A stretch of 64,000 nt of DNA, taken from positions 124,001 through 188,000 of the forward strand of contig NZ_JAWDXO010000002.1 of assembly GCF_032477075.1 (NCBI RefSeq), read 5' to 3'. The position numbers and the translations under genes were made by a program. Position 1 is the stretch's first letter. Each line of letters opens with the position of its first letter. The notes beneath the pieces are model-generated. The model saw only the letters and a program-made list of their open reading frames with translations. It made no database searches and had not been told where the DNA came from. Below are positions 36,701 to 44,940 of this stretch, in pieces. Source of the DNA: Fusobacterium sp. (GTDB taxonomy: Bacteria > Fusobacteriota > Fusobacteriia > Fusobacteriales > Fusobacteriaceae).

Positions 36701-36868
36701 TGCTACTGCTCCCTGCCATGTTGTTCTTACTGTAACAACTGGAATATTCATATTTGGTAAAAGCTCTGATTTCATAGAAAACATTGCCATTAATCCAATG
36801 AACATAACAGAGATCATAACCATTGTTGTAGCAACTGGTCTACGTATTGATAAACCTGCTAAAGTCAT
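33788..36868 (-). CDS. RND efflux pump, HAE1/AcrB-like (module 1)
   Basis: 1026 residues, full length for HAE1 RND pumps. Helix 1 (RRPVATTMVMISVMFIGLMAMFSM), the porter loop, LMGLSIGVGMLTDNSVVVVDNIYRHMTE (helix 4 with the proton-relay Asp), the second loop, and GIVVNNAIVLIDFIKMTRERG with RPILMTTMTTVLGMLPLSLG near the C-terminus. A second pump of the same family lies 1.7 kb downstream. The two share many stretches by eye (RRP-ATTM, GIVVNNAIVLIDFI, RLRPILMTTLTT), so they are likely paralogues. It works with the adaptor 35 bases upstream and TolC. Confidence 0.95.
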   Translation of the reverse strand: MTLAGLSIRRPVATTMVMISVMFIGLMAMFSMKSELLPNMNIPVVTVRTTWQGAVAEDVETQVTKKIEEILPNVEGIDKIESTSTYGQSTIVVKFDYGINADDKVTEIQRELSKITNDLPSAADTPIAKKVEAGTGNLTLVIMMSAPNKTELSSFVEEYLKPKFESLPGIGQVNVFGNPDKQLQIQIDSDKLAAYDLSPMELYDMIRVSSLNVPLGTISTGTKDVIVRFMGELNYIDTFEDMILKSNGNTLRVKDVADVVFTTEDATDISYLSGKESIAVIVEKSSDGSTIDLNKRALEALESLESIMPPETVYNVLLDTSIDINQSISNVSGTAVQGLILATIVLFLFLKNMRATLLVSAALPVAVIFTFAFLALNGTSLNLISLMGLSIGVGMLTDNSVVVVDNIYRHMTELKSPVMEASDNATTEVAMSVIASALTTMVVFIPILFIPGIAREIFRDLAYSIIFSNLAAIIVSLTLIPMLASRFLTNKADITKEGKIFGTVKGNYLKLINWAVKNRWKTVGITVLVFILSIGIVPRFLKMEFMPKQDQGRYSIVAELGKGLDLEKSKAIAKEIEEIIINEPNTQSYFTIVQNDNFSINVDIGKKDTRKTSVFDIITKLRPIVEKIPDTRTNLSEDFAMGSQQRDIQFDIVGSNLDEIREVGAKVLEEMKKYPGAVDIKSTLDPGNIEARVVLDRDKIKSYGINPSVIAQTLSYSVLGGDRGDTVTVKTGVEEIDVMVRLPKNKRNDINALKNLNIKIDSGKFIKLSDVADIVMAEGSSEINKKDRIYSVTVSANDGGVGMKAIQDKLVETYNSINPPKSVDYRWGGNSENLSDATSQLGFALGISIFLIYALLAAQFENFVLPVIIIGSIPLALVGIVWGLLVTGQPVDIMVMIGVILLAGIVVNNAIVLIDFIKMTRERGSERQEAVIESCRTRLRPILMTTMTTVLGMLPLSLGIGEGAEIYRGMAITVMFGLTFSTLLTLVVIPILYTLIEDMNNAILKFLKKVYNKIMNLLPKKLSGRD

Positions 36869-36903
36869 TTACTTATTCACCTCATTAATTTTGATTTTAA
36901 ATA

Positions 36904-37974
36904 TTATTTTGCTTCTGTATTTTCTTCTACTTCATTTCCTTCTTCTAATCCAAATATACCTTTAACTACTATTCTATCTCCCTCTTTTATACTATCAGAA
37001 GAAATTTCAGTATATGGAAGATTAGTAGCTCCTGTTTTTACTTCTACTCTTTTTGCTACTCCATCTTCTACTTTAAATACATAACTTAACAGATTTCTTA
37101 CAAATATTGCTTCATCTGAAACTGATAATACATTTATTTCTCCTACTGGAATAGTAACATATGAATACATTCCATCTTTTATAGCTTTTTCAGGATTATC
37201 AATTGCAATTTTTACCATAAACTTTTTAGTTGCAGAGTCTGCTATTGGATTTATCTCTGTTATTTTTCCAACAAATTTCTTTCCTAATGCTCCTACTTCC
37301 ACTTCTAATTCCTGTCCAGTTTTTATTTGAGTAAGCCATTCTGCTGGAAACCCTACATAAGTTTCCATAGAGCTGTCATTTACTACTGTAAAGATGATAT
37401 CACTTGCAGCTATTTCATTTCCTTCTTTTCCAAAAAGATTTCCAATAACACCATCTATTTCTGCTTTTCTAAATAACTTATTGTAATCACTTTTTGCATT
37501 TTCATAAGATGCCTTAGCTGCCTCATAGTTTCCCTTTGCTCCTACATAAGTATTCTCATATCCTACATATTCAAGATAAGATACCAGCTCTTTCTGATAA
37601 AGGTTTTTAAACTTGTCATAGTTGCTCTTTGCAATATTAAGTGAAGACAGTGCAGATGTATAATTTGCTTTTGCTGTAAAATAGCTCGATTCTGTTGCTG
37701 CATCTGAAAGTTCCATTACAAGCTCTCCTTTTTTTACAGTATCTCCATTTCTTTTAAGTATCTTCTCTATTGTTCCACCTTTTTCTGTTTTATGATTAAC
37801 CTTATTCTTAGGCTCTAACACAGCATCTGATTTAAATACTTGATTCATTTTTCTCATTGCTGCAGGTTCTGTAATGACATATTTAACTTTCTTTTCTACT
37901 ACTTCCTCCTCTTTTTTTCCACAACCTGCCATAACCAATATTAAAAGCAGTATCAAATATCCTGTTTTTTTCAT
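36904..37974 (-). CDS. RND efflux adaptor lipoprotein (module 1)
   Basis: 356 residues. Lipoprotein signal MKKTGYLILLLILVMAGCGKKEEE with lipobox VMAGC. Then lipoyl half-motif (KGGTIEKILKRNGDTVKKGELVMELSD), alpha-hairpin (ATESSYFTAKANYTSALSSL to YNKLFRKAEIDG) and beta-barrel/proximal domain (FVGKITEINPIADSATKKFMVKI). Periplasmic linker between TolC and the RND pump. AGGAGGAAT precedes the ATG. A terminator-like hairpin lies between it and tolC. Confidence 0.93.
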   Translation of the reverse strand: MKKTGYLILLLILVMAGCGKKEEEVVEKKVKYVITEPAAMRKMNQVFKSDAVLEPKNKVNHKTEKGGTIEKILKRNGDTVKKGELVMELSDAATESSYFTAKANYTSALSSLNIAKSNYDKFKNLYQKELVSYLEYVGYENTYVGAKGNYEAAKASYENAKSDYNKLFRKAEIDGVIGNLFGKEGNEIAASDIIFTVVNDSSMETYVGFPAEWLTQIKTGQELEVEVGALGKKFVGKITEINPIADSATKKFMVKIAIDNPEKAIKDGMYSYVTIPVGEINVLSVSDEAIFVRNLLSYVFKVEDGVAKRVEVKTGATNLPYTEISSDSIKEGDRIVVKGIFGLEEGNEVEENTEAK

Positions 37975-38032
37975 TTCTATTCCTCCTAAAATTCCTGGTA
38001 GTTAATTCTAAACTTGATATATGAGCAAATTT

Positions 38033-38072
38033 AAAAAAGTTTTAAAAGATACTAAATTACCTTATAAAACTT
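38033..38072 (-). terminator. Internal terminator-like hairpin between tolC and adaptor genes
   Basis: AAGTTTTAAAAG (38037-38048) and CTTATAAAACTT (38061-38072) pair with one mismatch. On the - strand the stem is followed by six T. It may reduce read-through from tolC into adaptor and pump. Confidence 0.5.
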
Positions 38073-38117
38073 TCCTAAAATTATAAGTAATTATTCAAGT
38101 AAATAATTTATTATATA

Positions 38118-39389
38118 TTAAATAAGTAGTGATCTGTATTTTTCAAATGCATACAAATAATCTATCACTATCTGATTATATGCTACTGTTGCTTCTCTCA
38201 CCTGTGATTCAGATAATAGATAATCTACTGTTGAAATCAATCCTGCATCATATCTTTCTTGATCCATTTTAAAGTTCTCTACTGCCGCCTCCATTGCTCT
38301 TTCTTTAGAATCTCTTTCCTTTTCCATTCTTATCAACTCTAAATAAGCATCAGTCACATTTATATCAATACTGTCCTTAGATATCTTCTCTCTCAGCATT
38401 TCCTGTTCTTTTCCTATTGCAGCTACTCTATAGCTGTCATAATTCTTTCCAAACTCAAATACATTCCATTTTATCTCTACTCCACCTCTCCATTCTGCTT
38501 CATCTATTGTTGGATTATATTTTGTTCTTTCTGATGTTCCATAACTTGCAAAGGCATTTACCTTAGGAAGCATATCTGCTCTTGAAACTATTTTTGAAGC
38601 ATCTGCTGCTTCTACATAATTTTTAGCTACTAATGCATTTATACTTTCGTTCATAGCCTGATCTAAATCATTTTTGAAATTTATATTTCTGCTCAAGTAC
38701 ATAGGAACTTCAAATTCTACAACTGTCACCTCTTCATGTTTTGGAATTCCTGTTTTTATTTTAAGGTTTTCTTTTTCGATAGTTATTCCATTTTTAGTTC
38801 CAATAATTTGTGATTCAACCTCTAAAAGAGAGTATTCAGTTTTTAATAAATCTGTTTTTGTTATAAGCCTTAAATCCAACTGGGCTTTTTGTTTATTATA
38901 TCTAGCTTGAAGTTCTTTTTTAGAAGATTCTAATGCTTCTAAATCTTTTTGATATTTAACAATGTTAGAATAATTTTGAATAGTTCTAAGTCTTGTATCT
39001 CTTCTTTCTCCTAAATATAATAGATTAGCTATACTTTTATATGCTTTAGCTCCTTTTATTCCACCTAAAACTGCTCCTCCTTGGAATAGTGGCTGTGATA
39101 TTGATATAGTTTGTGTATACCCACCTTTTCTTTCTACTTGATCTTCCCAACCATGTCTATACATTTTACGCTCATATTCCCCTCTAGTATATGTTCCACT
39201 ATATACAACACTTGGCAGAGCATCTTTAAATGCAATGCCTACTTTTAATTTTGACACTTCAACATCTTTTTCTGAAATCTTTATTTCCTTGCTGTTTTCC
39301 AGTGACATTTGTATAGCTTGATCTAGAGTAATTTCTCTAGCAAACACTGAACTACTTAATATTAAAAGTAATCCTAATATTTTTTTCAT
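38118..39389 (-). CDS. TolC family outer-membrane efflux protein
   Basis: 423 residues from the ATG at 39389 (AGGAGGTAAC upstream). A longer ORF start at 39410 has no RBS and would bury the signal. Signal peptide MKKILGLLLILSSSVFA, then two structural repeats of the OEP family with long helices (EITLDQAIQMSLENSKEIKISEKDVEVSK; YSLLEVESQIIGTKNGITIEKENLKI; KERAMEAAVENFKMDQERYDAGLISTVDYLLSESQV). It forms the outer-membrane channel for the RND module and perhaps also for module 2. It is second in the operon, directly after tetR. Confidence 0.92.
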   Translation of the reverse strand: MKKILGLLLILSSSVFAREITLDQAIQMSLENSKEIKISEKDVEVSKLKVGIAFKDALPSVVYSGTYTRGEYERKMYRHGWEDQVERKGGYTQTISISQPLFQGGAVLGGIKGAKAYKSIANLLYLGERRDTRLRTIQNYSNIVKYQKDLEALESSKKELQARYNKQKAQLDLRLITKTDLLKTEYSLLEVESQIIGTKNGITIEKENLKIKTGIPKHEEVTVVEFEVPMYLSRNINFKNDLDQAMNESINALVAKNYVEAADASKIVSRADMLPKVNAFASYGTSERTKYNPTIDEAEWRGGVEIKWNVFEFGKNYDSYRVAAIGKEQEMLREKISKDSIDINVTDAYLELIRMEKERDSKERAMEAAVENFKMDQERYDAGLISTVDYLLSESQVREATVAYNQIVIDYLYAFEKYRSLLI

Positions 39390-39433
39390 TGTTACCTCCT
39401 GAATATACATAAATTAATAATTAATTTTCAAAA

Positions 39434-40072
39434 TTATTTTAATATTTTTAAAATACATCCATAAATAAAATTTATTCCTTCTTCAAGCTTTTCATTATTC
39501 ATCTTTTCTATTACTATGTCAAAGTCTTGAATAAATATATTTTCATTATTACTTTTATCTAGGAAAAAATTCACTACTTTAAATTCTCTTATTATAGCAC
39601 TTATAAGTTCAGAATATTTTTGAAGATCTTTTTCTTCAACTTTTAATTCATTTTTAAATTTTATAAGCAGTTTTTTTATAAAGTCAATATTTATCTGCTC
39701 AATTCTTTTTAAAATTTCTCTTATTTCTGGGCTTAAAGCTTCTATATTCTTTATTAAGCTTATTAATACAAGCTCCCTTTTCATACTTTCATGGGAAAAT
39801 TTAAGTCTTACCAGAATGATATTCTTTAAAGTTTCTTCAAAAGAAAAGCTATTCTTAAGAATATCATCCTGTCTTTCTATCATTTCATCTATTTTTTTTT
39901 CTGCAATAGTTTGTAATAATAAATTCTTTGACTTAAAATAAGTATAAAAACTTCCTTTAGCTATTTTCATTTCATTAGTTATATCTTCTACTGAAGTATG
40001 TGAATATCCTTTTTTTAGAATGAGTTTTGTAGCAGCTTCCATTATCTGCTCTTTTTTTCCTATGACTGGCAT
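39434..40072 (-). CDS. TetR/AcrR family transcriptional regulator
   Basis: 212 residues. The N-terminal helix-turn-helix is clear: IMEAATKLILKKGYSHTSVEDITNEMKIAKGSFYTYFKSKNLLL. The C-terminal all-helical ligand and dimer domain is not conserved enough to name the ligand. It heads the operon tetR-tolC-adaptor-pump-PG0541, and its promoter carries two inverted repeats that fit its own operators. By analogy with AcrR it would repress the operon until a pump substrate binds. Confidence 0.92.
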   Translation of the reverse strand: MPVIGKKEQIMEAATKLILKKGYSHTSVEDITNEMKIAKGSFYTYFKSKNLLLQTIAEKKIDEMIERQDDILKNSFSFEETLKNIILVRLKFSHESMKRELVLISLIKNIEALSPEIREILKRIEQINIDFIKKLLIKFKNELKVEEKDLQKYSELISAIIREFKVVNFFLDKSNNENIFIQDFDIVIEKMNNEKLEEGINFIYGCILKILK

Positions 40073-40095
40073 ACCCTACTCCTTATAATTTTTTT

Positions 40096-40144
40096 TGACC
40101 AATAGGTCATGGTAAATTTTACACCTTATTGACTATTAAGTCAA
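40096..40144 (-). promoter_or_regulatory. tetR-efflux operon promoter with two operators
   Basis: On the - strand: TTGACT (40139-40144), 17 bases, TAAAAT (40116-40121). Two similar palindromes overlie it: TGACTATTAAGTCA (40130-40143) on the -35, and TGACCAATAGGTCA (40096-40109) just after the start region. Both fit TGACY-6-RGTCA, with centres 34 bases apart (about three helical turns). RNA polymerase would be blocked at both ends. Confidence 0.75.
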
Positions 40145-40287
40145 TCTTTTTTTATTATTTCAAAAAATAAAAAAAATTAATGTTGTAAAATTTAGAAAAC
40201 TAAGAATTCTAGCTAAGTAGAGAAAAATGTTTTCTAAAACAACATTAATTTTAAACTATAAAGCTACTTGAGGGTCAAGAACTTTTT

Positions 40288-41675
40288 TTAATTAAATTTT
40301 ATTGTAAATATAACATAATTTTTTTCTTTATCAAAAATAAAGCTATATTCTAGATTTAAACTTGTTAATATATTTTTTACTATTGAAAGTCCTAATCCTG
40401 CTCCACCATATTTTCTATTTCTAGAAGAGTCAAGTTTATAAAATGGTCTAAAAATATTTTTAAACTTTTCTTCTGGTATAAATGCAGAACTATTTGATAT
40501 CTTTAAAGTTTTATTTTTAAATTCTATTCCAATCTTCTTTCTATCATCTATATAGGTAATTGCATTAGTAAAAAGATTATTTAAAATTATAGATATACGA
40601 TATTTATCAGTAAAAATTTTACTTTCATCTATATTTATTTTCAGTTCTATATTTTTTTTCATAAAATCAAGATTATATTTGTTCAGTTTATCTTCTAGTA
40701 ATTCTTTCAATTGAAATTCTTCATAACTTTCATCTGAAAAACTAAATTCATACTTTAAGTATGTATTTAAATTTTTAATAAGTTTATCAAGAAATATCCC
40801 TTCGTTATATATAATAGAATACACATTACTTTTTTCTTCTGCTGATACAATATCATCTTGAAGTGCTTCTATATATCCATTAATTATGGCAATAGGTGTT
40901 TTTAATTCATGTCCTATTGAACGCATAAAATCTTTTTCAAAATTTATTAATTTCTCTTTTTCTTTTAATTCTATTTTCATTTGTGAATTTAAATTATTTA
41001 ACTCATCTATATTATTTTTTAGTTTCTCAGACATCCCTTTTAAATTATTTCCGAGAGTTTCTAACTCATTATTATATTTAAAATCTATATTTGATGAGAA
41101 GTCCAATTTTGATATTTTAGACGATATTTTTTCTAAAGTTACAATTGGGTCAGAAAAATATTTTGAGAAAATATATGCTAAAACAAAAAGTATTGGTACT
41201 ATAAAAGCTGACAAATCTAAATAAAATGATGACATCATTTTAGTTACAACATTTGGAACTATAGTTGGTGATATGATTACCAAAAATTCTGTATCTGATA
41301 TTTTCTTTATAAGCAAAAAATAATTAAGAAAATCTGTCATACTTGTTAATCTTATTGTATAATCTCCAGTATGTAGTTTTTCCAAATTGGCCTTGATCTC
41401 TGTTTTATTAAAATAATTAAAAAGTTCACTTTTTTTTCAGATTTCTGAAAATTTATATATGCAATTTTTATATCTTTATTTTCTTTGCTGTCTATTATTT
41501 TATCTAAAGGAATATCCTTAATTGAAATATCTTCAGATACTTTTATTAATTGTTCTTTGGTATTTTGAACAATATATTTATCCATATACAAAAAATTAAA
41601 ATAATATATCACTATCAGTGGAAGATAAGAGATCACAATAAAAGCAAAAAATATTTTATAAAAAATTTTTTTCAT
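40288..41675 (-). pseudogene. Sensor histidine kinase split by a frameshift
   Basis: Two reading frames make one kinase. The N-terminal piece starts at 41675 (RBS AGGAGG) with a membrane helix (IFFAFIVISYLPLIVIYYF). The frame leaves at a run of eight A on the coding strand (41430-41437). One extra A would continue it into the frame whose first ATG is at 41385 and which holds the second membrane helix (FIVPILFVLAYIFSKYF), HAMP, the DHp box MRSIGHELKTPIAIINGY, and the ATPase boxes (ILNNLFTNAITYID, KYGGAGLGLSIVKNIL). Repaired length about 462 residues. The response regulator gene directly upstream is intact. Sequencing error, real mutation and slippage or phase variation are all possible. Confidence 0.8.
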
Positions 41676-41691
41676 TAACTTCCTGTTCCTC

Positions 41692-42354
41692 CTAATTTTT
41701 TATCTCAAATTTATATCCTATCCCTCTTACAGTTTTTATACATTCATCTCCCAATTTTTTTCTTAAGTTCTTTATATGTGTATCTATTGTTCTGTCACTT
41801 CCTGAAAAATCATATCCCCATACTTCTGTAAGCATTTTATCCCTACTGAGAGCAATCTTATGATTTTTTATAAGATATATTAAAAGCTCATATTCTTTAG
41901 GAGCTAAAATAACTTCTTCTCCTTCTACAGTTACTGTATGAGATGTGTCATTGATAGTTATTTTTCCTAATTCAATAATGTGGTCTGTATTGTTACTTGT
42001 ATTTTTTATAAGAGTTTTTATTCTTGCTAAAAGTATTTTATTATTAAAAGGCTTAGTTATATATTCATCTGTTCCTATTTCAAAACCAAATAATTCATCT
42101 TCATCATCATCTCTTGCTGATAATATCATAACAGGGACTGAACTATATTTTTTTATCTCTCTTAAAACACTCCATCCATCTTTTTTAGGCAACATTATAT
42201 CAAGTATTACTAAATCGAATGGCTTTTCATAAAAAAGTTTTATTGCCACTTCTCCATCTTCAGCTTCTGTCACATCATAACCTTCCTTTAGAAGATATAA
42301 TTTCAAAATATTTCTTATTTCCATTTCATCTTCTACTATTAAAATTTTTTTCAT
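41692..42354 (-). CDS. OmpR-family response regulator
   Basis: 220 residues from the ATG at 42354; GGAGG lies 11 bases upstream. The longer ORF (to 42420) adds 22 unlike residues. Receiver domain with acidic pocket (VEDE at the start), phosphoacceptor Asp52 in VILDIMLP, and PVMILSARDDDEDE and YITKPFN (Thr and Lys switch residues). The C-terminal winged helix (LAPKEYELLIYLIKNH to HIKNLRKKLGDECIKTVRGIGYKFE) binds DNA. It partners the split histidine kinase immediately downstream. Targets are unknown; the two porin genes next door are candidates by position only. Confidence 0.93.
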   Translation of the reverse strand: MKKILIVEDEMEIRNILKLYLLKEGYDVTEAEDGEVAIKLFYEKPFDLVILDIMLPKKDGWSVLREIKKYSSVPVMILSARDDDEDELFGFEIGTDEYITKPFNNKILLARIKTLIKNTSNNTDHIIELGKITINDTSHTVTVEGEEVILAPKEYELLIYLIKNHKIALSRDKMLTEVWGYDFSGSDRTIDTHIKNLRKKLGDECIKTVRGIGYKFEIKN

Positions 42355-42400
42355 ATATTTATTGTCCTCCCATTTGTTAATTCTCATTTTTTTAATATAT

Positions 42401-42441
42401 AAGAAAAAAGAGTTAACCAAAATAAAAGCTTTGGCTAACTC
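42401..42441 (-). terminator. Terminator after the first porin gene
   Basis: AGTTAACCAAA (42411-42421) and TTTGGCTAACT (42430-42440) pair with one mismatch and are followed on the - strand by CTTTTTT. About 60 bases beyond the porin stop. Confidence 0.75.
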
Positions 42442-42500
42442 CCCTTTATAATGTTGGTTAGTTAAGAATGTCCTAAGTTGTAAAGTAATAACCTAACTTA

Positions 42501-43568
42501 CTAGAATGAAGCTCTAAATCCTGCAAATACAGTTGGTTGCCATCTCCAGTCTTTAGCATTGCTTTTAGCAGTGATTTCCCAGTTTCTATATTCTGCTCCA
42601 GCTGCTGCATATACTTTAAAGCTTGGAGTTGCTTGATAATTTACTTGAATATATGGTAATGCATATAGTTCATAATCTTGTTTTTGATCTAAAGCACCAT
42701 ATTTTTTATATTGTGACCAGCTGTAATCATCATATCCACCTTCGAAGTTGAAATCAATTGTTACATCTCCATTAGTGTATAGATTAGTTGTATTATAGAT
42801 ATAAGCCTCTACATCAATTGTAAAGTTTTTATCTTTTATTTTGTCTCCTCTATTGAATACTTGATCTCTTCCATAGAAATGTTGAGTATTATACATATTG
42901 AACTCAAAAGAGAATCCCCATGGTAATTCAAAGTAAGTATATAAATCTGCACCTATTTGATTATCATAGTTATCATTATTTCCTGATCCCCATACATATT
43001 TGTATTTAGGAGCAACAACGAAATTAGTAGTTTTTACAAAATCATTGTTGAATAAATACTCAGCAAAATTAAATCTTGCTTGGTATTCTGCTTCTTGATT
43101 TCCTGTAGTATCTTCTCTGTCTCTGTAGTGAATTCTTGATGTAAAGTTTACATTAGAATCTCCTAAATTTCCATGATTATAGAAATATCTCAATCTAGTA
43201 TCAGTTCCATCTTTTCCTAATTTTTCATTAGAAACATTTCCATAGTTTCTGATTCTGTATTCAAAAGATTGATTTTCAGTCATGTTGATTTTTCCCATTA
43301 ACTGAGTTCTTCCATATTTTGTAGCTCCTGCCCAATCATTCTCAGCAGCTGTTTTGTTTTCAGTTTCTCCATACCATCTGTATTGTAAATCTACATATCC
43401 ATTTGGTCTGAATCCTACTGGTACTCTGTCTCTGTAGACAATAACTTCTTTTTCAACGATTTGTACTGGTGCTTCTGTTACTACAACTGGAGCAGGTACA
43501 ACTTCTTTAGCTTGTGCCATTGCTGCAACTGTTAAGAATGCACCAACTAATAATAAAGATTTTTTCAT
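42501..43568 (-). CDS. FomA-like outer-membrane porin (copy 1)
   Basis: 355 residues. Signal peptide MKKSLLLVGAFLTVAAMAQA, then the Fusobacterium FomA N-terminal pattern KEVVPAPVVVTEAPVQIVEKEVIVYRDRV, a periplasmic proline-rich stretch. A 14-16 strand beta-barrel follows, closing with QPTVFAGFRASF (C-terminal Phe). FomA is the major voltage-dependent porin and antigen of fusobacteria. A second, clearly related gene lies directly upstream on the same strand. Both have AGGGGGTATTTTT before the ATG. Confidence 0.9.
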   Translation of the reverse strand: MKKSLLLVGAFLTVAAMAQAKEVVPAPVVVTEAPVQIVEKEVIVYRDRVPVGFRPNGYVDLQYRWYGETENKTAAENDWAGATKYGRTQLMGKINMTENQSFEYRIRNYGNVSNEKLGKDGTDTRLRYFYNHGNLGDSNVNFTSRIHYRDREDTTGNQEAEYQARFNFAEYLFNNDFVKTTNFVVAPKYKYVWGSGNNDNYDNQIGADLYTYFELPWGFSFEFNMYNTQHFYGRDQVFNRGDKIKDKNFTIDVEAYIYNTTNLYTNGDVTIDFNFEGGYDDYSWSQYKKYGALDQKQDYELYALPYIQVNYQATPSFKVYAAAGAEYRNWEITAKSNAKDWRWQPTVFAGFRASF

Positions 43569-43633
43569 AAAAAATACCCCCTATTTTCTATATTTTAAAT
43601 TATATATATCGAAATATATAATAATTTACATTA

Positions 43634-43680
43634 AAGATGACAATTTACCTAATCTGGGAAACTGGTAAATCATCATCTTA
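43634..43680 (-). terminator. Terminator after the second porin gene
   Basis: AAGATGACAATTTACC (43634-43649) and GGTAAATCATCATCTT (43664-43679) form a near-perfect stem in the gap between the two porin genes. The T run after it is weak. Confidence 0.6.
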
Positions 43681-43839
43681 TTCTTGGGAAGAGCAATAAT
43701 ATATAAAAGATTAGCAACTTTTATAATATTTCTCTTATATAAAGAATATAATATAGAAAAGTGAAGAAAATATGTTTTATTAGTGTTTGTTAAAAATATT
43801 TTAATAAACATTTTATCTAAATATATATGTCTTTAATAT

Positions 43840-44940
43840 TTAAAAAGTAGTCTTAAATCCTATAACAGCTGTTGGTTGCCATCTCCAGTCTTTAGCACTT
43901 TTCTGATTTATATTTGCCCAGTTTCTATATTCAGCCCCTAAAGAAGCGTATACATTAAAATTAGAACTAACCTTATAAGTTGTTATAATTTGTGGATAAG
44001 CATATAATTCATATGTATTATCATTATAAGTATAATCTATTGGACCTTTAGGATCATTGCTTATAGCTGTTCTTAATACTTTTTCTGAATTCCAATTATA
44101 TGGGTCATATCCTCCTTCAAAATAAAAATCTATATCAATTTTATCATTTGTATATAAATTAGCAGTATTATACAAATAAGCTTCCATTGTTAATCCAGTA
44201 TTATTTTTCACTGTACTATGATCATTAGTGTATTGACGTTGTCCATAGAAATATTGATCTCCATATAAATTAAATTCAAGTGAAAATCCAAATGGAAATT
44301 GATGCATTGTAAATAAATCTATTCCTAATCTATTTTGATAATCATCACTATTAGATGCCCAATAATATTTATATTTAGGAGCTATTGTAAATTCAGTAGT
44401 TTTGACAAAATCATTATTAAATAAATAATCTGCAAAATTAAATCTTGCCTGGTATTCTAATGATTGTGCATCACTTTCAGCTTCTTTTCTGTATTCTACT
44501 CTAGATGTTAAATTTACATTAGAATCTCCTAAATTTCCATGGTTATAGAAATATCTCAATCTTGTTTGAGTTCCATCCTCTCCTTTTTGTTTTTCATTAG
44601 AAGAAGAATTCCAATCATTATACGATCTGATTCTGTATTCTAAAGCTTGTTTTTCAGTCATATTGATTCTTCCCATTAACTGTGTTCTTCCATAATTGTT
44701 ATTTACACTGTTATCTTTGTAATTAAGTTCTTCAGCCTCTCCATAATATCTATATTGTAAATCAATATATCCATTTGGTTTAAATCCTTGTGGTTCTCTG
44801 TCTCTGTAAACAATAACTTCTTTTTCTACAACTTGTACTGGTGCCTCTTCCACAACTACTGGTGCAGGAACTATTTCCTTTCCCTGTGCCATTGCTGTAA
44901 CTATTAAAAATGCACCAACTAATAATAAAGATTTTTTCAT
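43840..44940 (-). CDS. FomA-like outer-membrane porin (copy 2)
   Basis: 366 residues. Signal peptide MKKSLLLVGAFLIVTAMAQG and KEIVPAPVVVEEAPVQVVEKEV are nearly the same as in copy 1. The barrel core is also shared (GRTQLMGRINMT, TRLRYFYNHGNLGDSNVNLTSR, YQARFNFADYLFNNDFVKTTEF), and the end (KDWRWQPTAVIGFKTTF) has a terminal Phe. Loops differ most, as expected for surface-exposed regions under immune or phage selection. The pair is best explained by tandem duplication. Confidence 0.9.
   Translation of the reverse strand: MKKSLLLVGAFLIVTAMAQGKEIVPAPVVVEEAPVQVVEKEVIVYRDREPQGFKPNGYIDLQYRYYGEAEELNYKDNSVNNNYGRTQLMGRINMTEKQALEYRIRSYNDWNSSSNEKQKGEDGTQTRLRYFYNHGNLGDSNVNLTSRVEYRKEAESDAQSLEYQARFNFADYLFNNDFVKTTEFTIAPKYKYYWASNSDDYQNRLGIDLFTMHQFPFGFSLEFNLYGDQYFYGQRQYTNDHSTVKNNTGLTMEAYLYNTANLYTNDKIDIDFYFEGGYDPYNWNSEKVLRTAISNDPKGPIDYTYNDNTYELYAYPQIITTYKVSSNFNVYASLGAEYRNWANINQKSAKDWRWQPTAVIGFKTTF

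Noticed and set aside
43626..43811. 61-codon ORF on the - strand between the porin genes
   Set aside because: No RBS, it overlaps the porin terminator hairpin, and its composition is that of random AT-rich sequence.
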